This document shows, one piece after another, positions 16,226 through 25,254 of a DNA stretch of 64,000 bases. The translations under genes were made by a program, and so were the position numbers. Source of the stretch: Streptococcus constellatus (GTDB lineage Bacteria; Bacillota; Bacilli; Lactobacillales; Streptococcaceae); the NCBI RefSeq assembly GCF_902167705.1, contig NZ_CABHMZ010000026.1:107437-171436 (forward strand), in the 5' to 3' direction. The notes under the pieces were generated by a model. That model saw only the letters and a program-made list of their open reading frames with translations. It was not told the DNA's origin and searched no databases. The first letter of the stretch is position 1. Each line of letters opens with the position of its first letter.

Positions 16226-19200
16226 ATGGCAAGTTTGCGCGACAGCGTAAAGGACTATCAAGAGGAACTTAGGGACGGTATTGCATGGGTAGCATTTTGG
16301 AAAGAGGGACGTTCATGGAACGCCGAGCTGTTTCATCTTGAAGTGGACGGTACTTTAGAACCGTTTGACAGGAGCCGGTTAGAGGAAATCAAAGCGGCTG
16401 ACCCCGCCGCCGTTATTCTAAACGGCTACTACTGCGGGCATTTAGGCGAGGATATGAGCCTTGACGAGCTGACCGCCGGAGTGCGCTATCACTATGAAAA
16501 CGGCAGGAATGACCTTGACGGTTTTATCGGGGCGCATGACGACAGGCTTCCCCCGGAGGTTATCGAGGAAGCAAGAGCCGCCGCCCATGCAGCGGGGCTT
16601 CCCTTTTCCGAAAAGCCATACCGGGACGGGGAATATTTTGACCCTTATGTATTTGACGGGAGCATGAGTATTGAGGACTACGAACTTATGCACCGCATGA
16701 TTGAAAAAGAAAGGAGCGAGCAAATGGACGAATGGAAAACAGGTTATTCCTCATACGACCATGACAGACTGGAAGCCGCCGACAAGATGAAGATTGAGCG
16801 CGGTATCTATTTTGACACGAAAGGCGCGGATATTTCCCCGCTGACCGCCTTACCCCTTGCCGAGCTTATGAAGCTGCGGGAGGAAAGCGCGGCTACGGAG
16901 CAGACCGTATTTGAAAATCTGAAAGTACAGGCTGCCGCCTGGGAGGAACAGGCAGGAAAGACCCTGCTATTTGACAAGGCGATTGAGTATGCGAGAATAC
17001 CCGAAGTGAAGCATACGGCGAACAAGTGGCAGGACGAGGACAACGACCGCCACACCATCAGCAACCGGGTATATAAAATGAGCTACCATGTTTACGAAAA
17101 TACCCGTTACGACAAGGCAGCACAGAAGTCTATCCCGTATTCCTATACGCTGTCTTGGAACGTCTACACCAACAGCCCCCACGGATACGGACAGACGAAA
17201 ATCGCCGGACAGGACAGAAAGGTATTTGCTGACCGGGCAGCTATGGAAAAATATCTGAATGGGCGTATCAAGGCGTATGAAAAGCTCTTTACAGAAATAT
17301 CCCCGCCTATCCCGCCGGAGTATGCGGAGCCGTTCAAGGTAAACGGGCAGCTCTTACCGGGCTACACCATAGAGGGCGAAGAAATCAAGCAGCCCGCCGC
17401 CAACATTCCCGCCGCTGCACTGAGAACCGAGCCGGGACAGGAAACGGAACAGTTTGCAATCCTGATTGACAGCCGCACCCGCTTTGAAACGGGAGAACCG
17501 GGCGGCTACTGGCTTTCCATGCCCGCCACAAAGGAAGAACTTCACAAAGCTATGCAAAGCGTCGGCATTACCGCAGACAACCCGCAGGAATTTTTCATTC
17601 ACGGCTACTCTGACCGAGAGGACAGACACATTGCCCTACCTTATGACATGGTATGCGCGGCACAGGTGGACGAGCTGAATTTCCTTGCGGCACGACTGGA
17701 AACTCTTGACGCTTCCGGGATTGCCGCGCTGAACGCCGCCACACAGCGAAAGAACGGTTTTGAGAATATCGGGCAGCTCATTGACTTTACCTATAACGAG
17801 GACTTTTTCGTGCATATCCCCGAAGTACATAATCCCCGCGAATTAGGCGACTACTATCTGAATAAATCCGGCATGGTACAAATGCCCGCTGAATGGAAAA
17901 ACAGCATTGACCCTATCGCCTTTGGACGAAACGCCGCAGCACAGGAAAAAGGCAGTTTTACCGAGTACGGCTATCTTGTAGAAAGCGGTGACGCATGGGA
18001 GAAACACTTTGAGGGGCGGGACGTGCCGGAGGACTACCGCATTATGAGCTACCCGCAGCCGACCGCAGAACTGGACGCAGCCCCGGCAGCACAAGCGGCT
18101 GTTCCCGAAGCAACGTCGCAGGAGCCACGCCCGGTTATCCCCATTGTCTTAACTTCCGAGAAACCCGCCGAAAAGCTCAAAGAAATAACTGACCGCTTGG
18201 AGCAGGGTATTACGGAGCTGTTCGACAGCGAGCGTTACAAGGAATATCTGCGCGTCATGTCAAAGTTTCATAATTACAGCTTTAACAATACGCTGCTGAT
18301 CACCATGCAGAAGCCCGACGCTTCTCTTATCGCCGGATTTAACGCATGGAAAAATAACTTTGGGCGAAATGTGATGAAAGGACAAAAGGGTATCAAAATC
18401 CTTGCACCGTCGCCCTTTAAGATTAAAAAAGAAATGGAGAAAATCGACCCGCAGACACAGAAAGTCATTATCGGTAAGGACGGAAAGCCCGTAACCGAAG
18501 AAAAGGAAATCACAATCCCCGCCTTTAAGGTGGTATCTGTCTTTGATGTATCGCAGACCGAGGGCAAGGAAATCCCCGACATTGCCGTAAATATGCTGAC
18601 CGGAGATGTGGAGCATTACAAGGACGTTTTCGCTGCCCTTGAAAAGACTTCCCCTGTTCCCGTTGCTTTTGAGAAAATCGAGGGCGGCGCACACGGGTAC
18701 TACCACTTGGAGGACAAGCGTATTGCCCTTGATGAGGGCATGAGTGAGCTGCAAACCTTAAAAACCCTTATCCATGAAATCGCCCATGCGAAGCTGCACG
18801 ACATTGACCTAAACGCCCCTTTGGAGGACTTGGAGAACAGACCCGACCGCCGCACCCGTGAGGTACAGGCAGAAAGTATCGCCTATACCGTGTGCCAGCA
18901 TTACGGGCTTGATACTTCTGACTATTCCTTTGGGTACGTTGCTGGGTGGAGTGCCGGACGGGAGCTTGCCGAACTGAAAAGCTCTCTTGAAACAATCCGC
19001 AGCACCGCAGCGGAAATCATCAACAGCATTGATGAACATATCGCAGAGCTGCAAAAGGCACAGGAACAGGCGCAGACTTCCGAGGTACAGGAAATCGGGC
19101 AAGACGCACCACCGCAGGAGCAGCCGGAAATCCCCGTACCCAACGCCACTATCAGCATAAAAGAAATGCAGGACTACGGCTATTCTTGGGACGGTATGTT

Positions 19201-20236
19201 TCCGCTGCAACAGGAAGCCGCCGAGCGTTTGTTTACACAGGACGGTATCGAGGTTTTCCGTATCTATGAGGACGGCACCGAGGGAGCCGTTACCAGTCTG
19301 ACCGATTTACAGGAACACGCAGAAAAAGGCGGCTTGTTCGGTGTAGAAAAGGAAACTTGGGAAGCCCTGCATGAATACAACGCCATGAAGCAGCAGATAC
19401 GGGAAAGTGAGCCGACAAAGGAAGCTCTTTTACTCTATGGCAAAGAGGACAGCTACGGGATTTATCAGTTAGCCCGCGGCGACGCCACAAGGGACTTGCG
19501 CTTTGAGCCTTACGACCGCCTGCAGGCGACGGGACACACCGTTGACCGGGCAAATTATGAACTTATCTATACCGCGCCCCTTGAACATGGAACTTCCCTC
19601 GAAGATATTTATACCCGTTTCAATATCGACCACCCGAAAGATTTTAAGGGACACAGCCTTTCCGTTTCTGACATTGTGGTGCTTCATCAGAACGGCGGGA
19701 ACACCGCCCACTATGTAGACAGTATCGGTTTTCAGAATGTGCCGGAGTTTTTACAGGAGAAGCAGCCGCAGCTTATCCCCGACGAGCATTTGACCGGGGA
19801 ACAGATTAAAACGCCGCGCGGCAGTTTTTATGTATCGGATATGAGTGTTGAACAGATGAAAGAAGCCGGGTATGGACTTCATCATCAATCCGACGACGGG
19901 AAATATCTGATTATGGGAAACGGTACGCGGGCGTTTGCCGTTGCCGCCGAGCAGCCGGAAAAAGCTAACCCGTTAAAACATATCGAGGACACAATCGAGC
20001 AGAACGACAACAGCTTTGACGGTATCATCAACAACACCCCTACTGTTGACGAACTGGAAGCAAAGGTAAAAGCCGGGGAACAGATTTCCCTTGTTGACCT
20101 TGCGGAAGCGATTAAGGCAGACAAAGAACGCGGCAAAGAGAAGCCCTCTATCCGGGCGCAGCTTAAAGCCGATAAAGAACGGGCGGGGAAAAAGAAGAAC
20201 GCAAAGCAGAAGTCGCAGGACTTGGAAAGGAGCTGA
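16226..20236 (+). CDS. Multidomain antirestriction protein (DUF3849, ArdA-like, ArdC/zincin, YodL, DUF4316)
   Basis: 1336 residues. In order: an N-terminal DUF3849-like region (to about 140); an LPD-type region; an ArdA-like antirestriction domain (FFIHGYSDREDRH to the PREL-rich part, about 410-610); an ArdC-type single-stranded DNA-binding domain (FHNYSFNNTLLITMQ, then GFNAWKNNFGRNVMKGQKG, about 670-760); a zincin metallopeptidase site HEIAHAKLHD (about 850); a YodL domain (HYVDSIGFQNVPEF, about 1165); a DUF4316-like end; and a basic tail with KPSIRAQLKADKE. It probably protects incoming single-stranded or hemimethylated DNA in the recipient. Domain names are by motif recognition; the boundaries are approximate. 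Confidence 0.85.
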   Translation: MASLRDSVKDYQEELRDGIAWVAFWKEGRSWNAELFHLEVDGTLEPFDRSRLEEIKAADPAAVILNGYYCGHLGEDMSLDELTAGVRYHYENGRNDLDGFIGAHDDRLPPEVIEEARAAAHAAGLPFSEKPYRDGEYFDPYVFDGSMSIEDYELMHRMIEKERSEQMDEWKTGYSSYDHDRLEAADKMKIERGIYFDTKGADISPLTALPLAELMKLREESAATEQTVFENLKVQAAAWEEQAGKTLLFDKAIEYARIPEVKHTANKWQDEDNDRHTISNRVYKMSYHVYENTRYDKAAQKSIPYSYTLSWNVYTNSPHGYGQTKIAGQDRKVFADRAAMEKYLNGRIKAYEKLFTEISPPIPPEYAEPFKVNGQLLPGYTIEGEEIKQPAANIPAAALRTEPGQETEQFAILIDSRTRFETGEPGGYWLSMPATKEELHKAMQSVGITADNPQEFFIHGYSDREDRHIALPYDMVCAAQVDELNFLAARLETLDASGIAALNAATQRKNGFENIGQLIDFTYNEDFFVHIPEVHNPRELGDYYLNKSGMVQMPAEWKNSIDPIAFGRNAAAQEKGSFTEYGYLVESGDAWEKHFEGRDVPEDYRIMSYPQPTAELDAAPAAQAAVPEATSQEPRPVIPIVLTSEKPAEKLKEITDRLEQGITELFDSERYKEYLRVMSKFHNYSFNNTLLITMQKPDASLIAGFNAWKNNFGRNVMKGQKGIKILAPSPFKIKKEMEKIDPQTQKVIIGKDGKPVTEEKEITIPAFKVVSVFDVSQTEGKEIPDIAVNMLTGDVEHYKDVFAALEKTSPVPVAFEKIEGGAHGYYHLEDKRIALDEGMSELQTLKTLIHEIAHAKLHDIDLNAPLEDLENRPDRRTREVQAESIAYTVCQHYGLDTSDYSFGYVAGWSAGRELAELKSSLETIRSTAAEIINSIDEHIAELQKAQEQAQTSEVQEIGQDAPPQEQPEIPVPNATISIKEMQDYGYSWDGMFPLQQEAAERLFTQDGIEVFRIYEDGTEGAVTSLTDLQEHAEKGGLFGVEKETWEALHEYNAMKQQIRESEPTKEALLLYGKEDSYGIYQLARGDATRDLRFEPYDRLQATGHTVDRANYELIYTAPLEHGTSLEDIYTRFNIDHPKDFKGHSLSVSDIVVLHQNGGNTAHYVDSIGFQNVPEFLQEKQPQLIPDEHLTGEQIKTPRGSFYVSDMSVEQMKEAGYGLHHQSDDGKYLIMGNGTRAFAVAAEQPEKANPLKHIEDTIEQNDNSFDGIINNTPTVDELEAKVKAGEQISLVDLAEAIKADKERGKEKPSIRAQLKADKERAGKKKNAKQKSQDLERS

Positions 20237-20239
20237 CGC

Positions 20240-21193
20240 ATGAGCAAATTAAATAAATTTGAAGATGTAGACGTGTTCGCTTCCCTCAATGAGATTATGA
20301 AGCAGAACACAGGCTTTTTTCAAAGCGATTTTGATATTGACAGGGAGATTATCGCAAAAGCGGCGGCAAGTGCGAGGAAAGAGGATAAGACCCTCTTATG
20401 GTTTTGCCGACCGTCTGGGACGCATTGCTTTCGGGAGCGCGACGTGTTCCTAAAGGACACCGCGCCCCATAACACATGGCGTTTCTACATGGAGCAGACA
20501 AGCGACCGTATTCTTGCCTATGCAATCGAGCTGACAGACAGGGAGCATGGAAAAATCAAGGGCAATCTGTATGAGCTTGACTATTCCCGCCATTATGAGC
20601 GCGTCAAAGAAAAAGGGCTGCCCGCCGATACGGTAAAGCTGATTTATGAGCGCGGGGAGCAGATGATACCCGCCGGACAGTATTTCAACGGAAGCCCAGA
20701 CCCGCAGCTTGGGAAGTTTGAACGCTTTGAAGCCATACCCAACGACCCGGACGCTCTTAAATGGCTCTTACGGGAGGAACACCGCAACAGGGAGCAGCTT
20801 CCACCGGGAGATTTTAAGGCCCATATCGCCGCATTGCATGACGGACTGATTGAAACGGAAGCGCGGCGCATTGTGCGGGAAATGAAGCGGCATGACACGC
20901 CGAACAGCCCGAACAAGACCCATTTCATGGTGGAGCTTTCCCCGGCGTTCATGCAGCTTGCGAACACAAAGGACATTGACCGCCTTTTCTCCATGCTGCC
21001 TTACAAGACCCTTTCCTTTTCCAAAATCGAGGGCAGACATGAGACGTATGCGCTGATTGACAAGGGAGAGAACCGGGACAAAGGGATTAAAAAGCCGCGC
21101 CCCTCTGTCCGGGCGCAGCTTACCGCAGATAAGAAAACAGCCGCCCCGAAAAAGGCAGCGGCAAAAAGAAAAAATCACGATTTGGAGGTATGA
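20240..21193 (+). CDS. ICE protein of unknown function with KPSIRAQL-like tail
   Basis: 317 residues, only 3 bases after the antirestriction gene. Recognisable stretches are LLWFCRPSGTHCFRERDV and WRFYMEQTSDRILAYAIEL, followed by a region similar in style to Tn1549 orf products. The C-terminus (RPSVRAQLTADKK, then basic and Ala-rich) matches the tail of the preceding protein. I cannot assign a function. The shared tail suggests a common partner, perhaps the secretion system. Confidence 0.7.
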   Translation: MSKLNKFEDVDVFASLNEIMKQNTGFFQSDFDIDREIIAKAAASARKEDKTLLWFCRPSGTHCFRERDVFLKDTAPHNTWRFYMEQTSDRILAYAIELTDREHGKIKGNLYELDYSRHYERVKEKGLPADTVKLIYERGEQMIPAGQYFNGSPDPQLGKFERFEAIPNDPDALKWLLREEHRNREQLPPGDFKAHIAALHDGLIETEARRIVREMKRHDTPNSPNKTHFMVELSPAFMQLANTKDIDRLFSMLPYKTLSFSKIEGRHETYALIDKGENRDKGIKKPRPSVRAQLTADKKTAAPKKAAAKRKNHDLEV

Positions 21194-21402
21194 GCATGAA
21201 TAGATTTACTGTTGAGGAAACAAACCTTTTGAGCATTTACCATGAGGGAAGCAAGGCGCAGCTTATAGAGAACATGACCGCTGCGCTGCCTTACATGGAC
21301 GCGGGATTACGGGAGCTTGCAAAGCGCACCCTTTCCAAAGTAGGCGCGCTGACCGAAGCCGAGTACAGGGAGCTTGCCGTTTATCCTGCTGATGAAGTAT
21401 GA
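21190..21402 (+). CDS. Transposon-transfer assisting (TTRAP) family protein
   Basis: 70 residues counted from ATG 21190, or 68 from the in-frame ATG at 21196. NRFTVEETNLLSIY and LRELAKRTLSKVGALTEAEY are characteristic of the small TTRAP family in Clostridial conjugative elements. It overlaps both neighbours by 4 bases. Function unknown. Confidence 0.8.
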   Translation: MSMNRFTVEETNLLSIYHEGSKAQLIENMTAALPYMDAGLRELAKRTLSKVGALTEAEYRELAVYPADEV

Positions 21403-21764
21403 CCGGGATTAAGCGGCTGTCGCCGCGACAAAGCCGCAAGGTAAACACCCTTGTGAAAAATGAGTGCTGCAACTGCGAGAATGGCAACTGTATTTTACTG
21501 GACGACGGGGACACTTGCGTATGCCCGCAGCTCCTTTCCTATTCCCTGCTCTGTAAGTGGTTTCGGATTGCCGTACTTCCTCTTGATAAGCTGCTCTATG
21601 CGGAACTCTATCAGACCGAGGACAGAAAGAAATGTACCGTGTGCGGCGCGTTCTTTGCGTCCACCTCTAACAGCGTCAAATACTGCCCGGACTGTCGGAA
21701 GCGTGTCACTCGCAGACAGGCAGCCGAGCGCATGAGAAAAAAGCGTACTCTTGTTACGCAGTAG
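21399..21764 (+). CDS. Cysteine-rich VLP-domain protein
   Basis: 121 residues. An N-terminal cluster (CCNCENGNCILLDDGDTCVC) and a C-terminal zinc-ribbon-like CTVCGAFFASTSNSVKYC with a following CPDC-type pair are the marks of the cysteine-rich VLP protein of Tn1549-type elements, probably zinc-binding. The basic C-terminus suggests nucleic-acid contact. Its last codons and stop lie inside copy 2 of the 112-bp element. Confidence 0.85.
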   Translation: MTGIKRLSPRQSRKVNTLVKNECCNCENGNCILLDDGDTCVCPQLLSYSLLCKWFRIAVLPLDKLLYAELYQTEDRKKCTVCGAFFASTSNSVKYCPDCRKRVTRRQAAERMRKKRTLVTQ

Positions 21765-21864
21765 GGGCGAAAAAAGCCTTTGATTGCAGGGCTTTTCGGA
21801 CACAAAAACAAAGAGGTAAAGGATTGATACCTTTACCCCTAAAATCGCGGTTCTACTGCGTAAC
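21753..21864 (+). repeat. 112-bp structured element, copy 2
   Basis: Same length, orientation and closing inverted repeat (GTTACGCAGTAG ... CTACTGCGTAAC) as 1928-2039. The second internal stem differs in sequence but not in pairing (GGTAAAGG/CCTTTACC here, AAGGGA/TTTCCCT-type in copy 1). This looks like compensatory change and favours a conserved fold. It spans the stop codon of the VLP gene and is followed by a strong terminator. Confidence 0.7.
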
Positions 21865-21892
21865 ATTTCAAAAGCTGCACCTATGAGAAAAC

Positions 21893-21937
21893 GGGCGCGG
21901 TGGCCAACATATTGGCTGCCGCGTCCATTCTTTTTTT
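21893..21937 (+). terminator. Strong terminator at the end of the transfer operon
   Basis: GCGCGGTGGCCAA pairs with TTGGCTGCCGCGT around a CATA loop, followed by seven Ts (21931-21937). It ends the plus-strand operon just before the convergent relaxase gene. Confidence 0.85.
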
Positions 21938-21943
21938 GCTCAT

Positions 21944-23293
21944 TTATCCGCGCTCGGTTTCTTTTTCCCGTTCAGGCTGACGTTCCACTTTCAAAATACT
22001 GTCGATATTCTTCTTGATAACGTCGTATTCCTTGACCTGCTTTTTCAGCTTCCCATAGTCGGCATACAGGGCTTCTTTCTGCTCTTGAAGTGCTGCGTAC
22101 TCTGCTTGCAGGGCGGCAAAGCTTGGGAGCTTGGAGATACCCGCCGCTTTTAGTGCTTTTGCCGCTGCTTCATAGAGAATTATATCGCTCTCATGGGCTG
22201 CCCGGTATTTCTCCTTATCCTTTGCCTTGCGGTATGCAGCATAGGCGGGCTTGGTCTTTTGATAGGTAGTGATATTCTTGATAAGCAGCGTCATATCTGT
22301 AAGACGCTTTTCAACCTCTTTCAAGCTGTCCGCTGCCTGTTCGCTTGCTGCGGTAACTTCCGCGATTTTCGCGGTCAGCTCTGCGTACTGTTCAATCTTA
22401 TGTTCCGTCAAGAAATTCATGGTTTTCGCTGCCTGTTTCAGATTATGGATTTTCGCCCATTGCTCATAGCCCCGGCTTTCCTGCGCCTTGATACTGTTCT
22501 GAATATCAATGAGCAGACTAACGCCGCCGCGATCTGTGCGGGGAGCTTTCGCAGCGCGGGCGCGTTTGCCGCTTATCCGTTCGCTGATAGCTTCCTCTGT
22601 ATAATCTGCGCCGAGGGTTTTAAGGCGGGTAAACCGTTCCTGTCCGGTAGCGCGGCAGGAAATGTATTTTCCCGGCTTTATTTCATAGCCCGCCGCCTGT
22701 AATTTGGATAGTAATTCCTCAAAACTTGATACTTGGGGAATGAGCGCGTCCACGGCAATTTTCAGCTTGCCTTTCCAACTGGTACCCGTTTTCTCTGCCT
22801 GGTACTCCGCATAGCTTTTCCCTTTGCTGCCCCTGCTTGGAACGACAACGGACAAGCCATGCTCCCGGCACAGCTTGTCGCTCATATTCCTTATGCCGTA
22901 ATAGCTGCGCTTATTGGAATTGTACTTGTGGTAGTCAACAAAATTGACCGCGCAAAAAATGATGTGGTTATGGATATGCCCCTTGTCAATATGGGTAGTC
23001 AAAACATACTCATGTTGTCCTTTGGTTACTGCGTCGGCAAGCTGCCGCCCGATTTCATGGGCTTCTCTGTAATCGACTTCCCCTGGCTCAAAGGATTGTA
23101 TCAGATGGTGGGCTAAATTGCTGCCCTTATCCAACGCCTGCGACAGAGTAAAACCAAACTCAATGTCTGCCGTTTCATAGGAGCAGCCAAAGGAGGACAC
23201 AAGCATTTTTTCGTCGGTCTTTGCGGGATTTTGGATATAGTCAAGGGCTTTGTTTAGCGTTCCCTTAATAGGTTTAATCTTTGTAACCGCCAT
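21944..23293 (-). CDS. Relaxase / mobilisation nuclease (MOBP-like)
   Basis: 449 residues. The N-terminal region has a candidate nicking tyrosine (ALDYIQNP, residue 18) and the metal-binding histidines HIDKGHIHNHIIF (about residue 125-137), the HUH pattern of relaxase/VirD2-type nucleases. The C-terminal half is a long charged coiled coil (from about residue 290). It nicks oriT and pilots the strand through the VirD4/VirB4 channel. Its start overlaps the end of mobC by 40 bases. It is convergent with the transfer operon, so it has its own transcription, probably from the oriT side. Confidence 0.93.
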   Translation of the reverse strand: MAVTKIKPIKGTLNKALDYIQNPAKTDEKMLVSSFGCSYETADIEFGFTLSQALDKGSNLAHHLIQSFEPGEVDYREAHEIGRQLADAVTKGQHEYVLTTHIDKGHIHNHIIFCAVNFVDYHKYNSNKRSYYGIRNMSDKLCREHGLSVVVPSRGSKGKSYAEYQAEKTGTSWKGKLKIAVDALIPQVSSFEELLSKLQAAGYEIKPGKYISCRATGQERFTRLKTLGADYTEEAISERISGKRARAAKAPRTDRGGVSLLIDIQNSIKAQESRGYEQWAKIHNLKQAAKTMNFLTEHKIEQYAELTAKIAEVTAASEQAADSLKEVEKRLTDMTLLIKNITTYQKTKPAYAAYRKAKDKEKYRAAHESDIILYEAAAKALKAAGISKLPSFAALQAEYAALQEQKEALYADYGKLKKQVKEYDVIKKNIDSILKVERQPEREKETERG

Positions 23294-23583
23294 ATTTCCG
23301 CAAGCACCCCCTTTATTTCTTCTATGTCCTCTTGGTAGACGCTGCCCGTACTGTTCACGCGCTTTGCAATCTGATTGACGTTGACGCCGATTTTCTGTAT
23401 CTCCGCTGTCATAGCCTTTATGTCGGTGTGGTCTACTTGCAGGATATACCCGTCAATGGCAATCTTCCTAAGATACGCTGCCATATTTCGGGTTGGTATC
23501 AGTTTCATCTTTTCAAGAATTAAATCCCGTTCTGCTTCCGTTACTCTGAATTTGATTTGCACCGTTCTTTTTCGTCCGTCCAT
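23254..23583 (-). CDS. mobC: MobC-like relaxosome protein
   Basis: 109 residues from the ATG at 23581-23583, which has GGAAAGGAGC upstream. A longer frame upstream lacks a good ribosome site and runs into the oriT-like repeat. KFRVTEAERDLILEKM and the later VNQIAKRVNSTGSVY are typical of MobC (ribbon-helix-helix) proteins, which bind oriT and help the relaxase. Located directly between oriT and relaxase. Confidence 0.88.
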   Translation of the reverse strand: MDGRKRTVQIKFRVTEAERDLILEKMKLIPTRNMAAYLRKIAIDGYILQVDHTDIKAMTAEIQKIGVNVNQIAKRVNSTGSVYQEDIEEIKGVLAEIWRLQRLNLLRER

Positions 23584-23606
23584 GCGTAAATGCTCCTTTC
23601 CATTCC

Positions 23607-23706
23607 GAGGGTTTGGGACACTTCCCAACAAGCAATTTTCAACCGATACGCCGTAGTGCGTGAGGGCGAAAATACGGAAGTGGGTACCCGCTTCCTATGC
23701 TTGCTA
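23607..23706 (-). other. Probable oriT (copy B)
   Basis: 100 bases immediately upstream of mobC, rich in inverted repeats: GGGACACTTCCC-like, the central CGCCGTAGTGCG, and the near-palindrome around GGGTACCC. Its two outer blocks recur in inverted orientation at 16021-16119. Position beside mobC/relaxase is the usual place for oriT. The nick site cannot be fixed from sequence alone. Confidence 0.65.
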
Positions 23707-23770
23707 TTCATCTTTTCGCTTTCTTCCACGATAAAGACGGGATTTTGCCAAACACACCCGCAGGAAAAGA

Positions 23771-23806
23771 AAAACGCTGCAATCCGCAAAGATTACAACG
23801 CTTTCT
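23771..23806 (-). terminator. Terminator of the XRE regulator gene
   Basis: On the minus strand AAAGCGTTGTAATC pairs with GATTGCAGCGTTTTT around TTTGCG, ending in a T-run. It lies just downstream of the 23837-24196 gene and insulates the oriT/mobC region. Confidence 0.75.
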
Positions 23807-23836
23807 AAAATCCATATTCAGTTGTGCCGGACGTTC

Positions 23837-24196
23837 TCATTCGCCCTCTTTTTCGACTTCCGTTATCTCCTTTGCCGTAGCAGCAACAATACGCAAGCCC
23901 TTGTCGCTCATGCTGTCAAGCAGAGTATCAAGCTGCCGCCGCTGCGTGTCTTTTGTGTCCGGCTTCTCTAAAAGAAACTGGTCTACGGATATATCATAAC
24001 GGAGCATAAGCTCAAAAAAGATTTGCAGACTGGGGTGCTGCCCGTTGTTCTCAATGTTCGCAAGGTAGCGAGGGGATATATACATTTCGTCGCTCACTTT
24101 CTTGCGGCTCTCTTTTCTTTCTGTCCGCGCTGCTTTTATTGCCTGCCCGAAAGCCTTGAAGTCATATTTTTCTACTGGTCTTTTTGCCATATTCAT
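23837..24196 (-). CDS. XRE-family transcriptional regulator
   Basis: 119 residues (117 if it starts at the second ATG, 24190). A helix-turn-helix of the Cro/CI type is at about residues 13-65 (FGQAIKAARTERKESRKKVSDEMYISPRYLANIENNGQHPS). It is divergent from the 24351 gene with a strong promoter between them, and so is likely to repress that cargo operon or itself. The C-terminal part may be for dimerisation. No ligand domain. Confidence 0.85.
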   Translation of the reverse strand: MNMAKRPVEKYDFKAFGQAIKAARTERKESRKKVSDEMYISPRYLANIENNGQHPSLQIFFELMLRYDISVDQFLLEKPDTKDTQRRQLDTLLDSMSDKGLRIVAATAKEITEVEKEGE

Positions 24197-24285
24197 TCAC
24201 CCAGCTACATTTTACTGTTCCCCTTTCTCTTTGGATATGTCTATACAATTCCTACTATGCACCAAAATAATTCATAATCAGACAC

Positions 24286-24314
24286 TTGCTATTATTCGCC
24301 TGTCCGAGTATAAT
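24286..24314 (+). promoter_or_regulatory. Sigma-A type promoter of the regulator/transporter operon
   Basis: TTGCTA at 24286-24291 and TATAAT at 24309-24314 are separated by exactly 17 bases, 36 bases before the ATG at 24351. It drives the HTH, response-regulator and kinase genes. Confidence 0.8.
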
Positions 24315-24350
24315 TATACTGATAACGTGTAAAGAAAGGACGGGTAAATT

Positions 24351-24557
24351 ATGGAATATATGTCTGCGCCACAAGCAGCGGAAAAATGGGGAATTTCAGA
24401 AAGACGAGTACAGATATTATGCAACCAAAACCGTATACCCGGCGTTTCAAAACTGGGGTATATGTGGCTGATACCAAAGGACGCAGAAAAGCCAACTGAC
24501 GCAAGATTTAAGAAAAGAAGTCCTAAGCCATTACAGGAGGAAACCGACCATGAATAA
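24351..24557 (+). CDS. Small helix-turn-helix DNA-binding protein
   Basis: 68 residues. MSAPQAAEKWGISERRVQILCNQNRIPGV followed by GYMWLIPKDAEKP is the winged-helix pattern of excisionase-like/MerR-type small proteins. It overlaps the response-regulator gene by 8 bases. It may be a local regulator or, as with Xis-like proteins, could assist excision. I cannot separate these possibilities. Confidence 0.78.
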   Translation: MEYMSAPQAAEKWGISERRVQILCNQNRIPGVSKLGYMWLIPKDAEKPTDARFKKRSPKPLQEETDHE

Positions 24558-25254
24558 ATACAAAATAATGATAGTTGACGACGAGCCGGATATATTGGAA
24601 CTACTTGAAAAATCCCTTGCCATTGAGGGCTTCCAAAATATCACAAAGATAGATAACGGGCTTTCTGCGGTAAACTCATGCCGCACATTACAGCCTGATA
24701 TGATTATCTTGGACGTTATGTTGCCGGGAATTGACGGGTATGAAGTCTGTAAACAGATTAGAGAGTTTTCTCATTGTCCTATCCTGTTTCTATCTTCAAA
24801 GAATGATGAACTGGATAAAATACTTGGCTTGGCAGTCGGCGGGGACGATTATGTAACAAAACCGTTTAGTCCGAAAGAGATAGCTTATCGTGTGAAAGCA
24901 CAGTTGCGACGTACAGAATACAGGCAGCTTCCGACAAAGGCGCAACTCCTTAAAGTTGGTGCATTGAGCATTGACCCGGAGGGCTGCCGTGTGACAAAGG
25001 ACGGAAAGGGAATTGAACTGACCGCCCGTGAGTTTGAAATACTGCACTACATGGCACAAAATATAGGACGGGTTATCAGCAAGGAAAGGCTATATGAAAC
25101 CGTATGGGGTGAGGACGGCTTCGGTTGCGATAATACAATTATGGTACATATCCGACACTTGCGGGAAAAGATAGAAAGTAATCCCACTTCCCCGGAGTAC
25201 ATTATCACAATGAAAGGCTTGGGCTACAAGTTGGTAAAACCTTATGAAAAATAA
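24550..25254 (+). CDS. OmpR-family response regulator (VanR-like)
   Basis: 234 residues. The receiver domain shows IMIVDDEPDILELL and the phospho-acceptor Asp in MIILDVMLPGIDGYE (about residue 56), with the conserved Lys in YVTKPFSP. A C-terminal winged helix follows (ELTAREFEILHYMAQNIGRV). TACAGGAGG precedes the ATG. It is translationally coupled to the kinase (11-base overlap). Probably controls the ABC transporter downstream. No van resistance enzymes are present, so VanR-like describes only the family. Confidence 0.93.
   Translation: MNKYKIMIVDDEPDILELLEKSLAIEGFQNITKIDNGLSAVNSCRTLQPDMIILDVMLPGIDGYEVCKQIREFSHCPILFLSSKNDELDKILGLAVGGDDYVTKPFSPKEIAYRVKAQLRRTEYRQLPTKAQLLKVGALSIDPEGCRVTKDGKGIELTAREFEILHYMAQNIGRVISKERLYETVWGEDGFGCDNTIMVHIRHLREKIESNPTSPEYIITMKGLGYKLVKPYEK

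Noticed and set aside
21190..23600. Prophage remnant
   Set aside because: No capsid, terminase, tail or lysis genes; the genes here are conjugative.
23254..23631. MobC starting at 23631
   Set aside because: That start lies within the oriT-like repeat and has no ribosome site; ATG 23583 has GGAAAGGAGC at the right distance.
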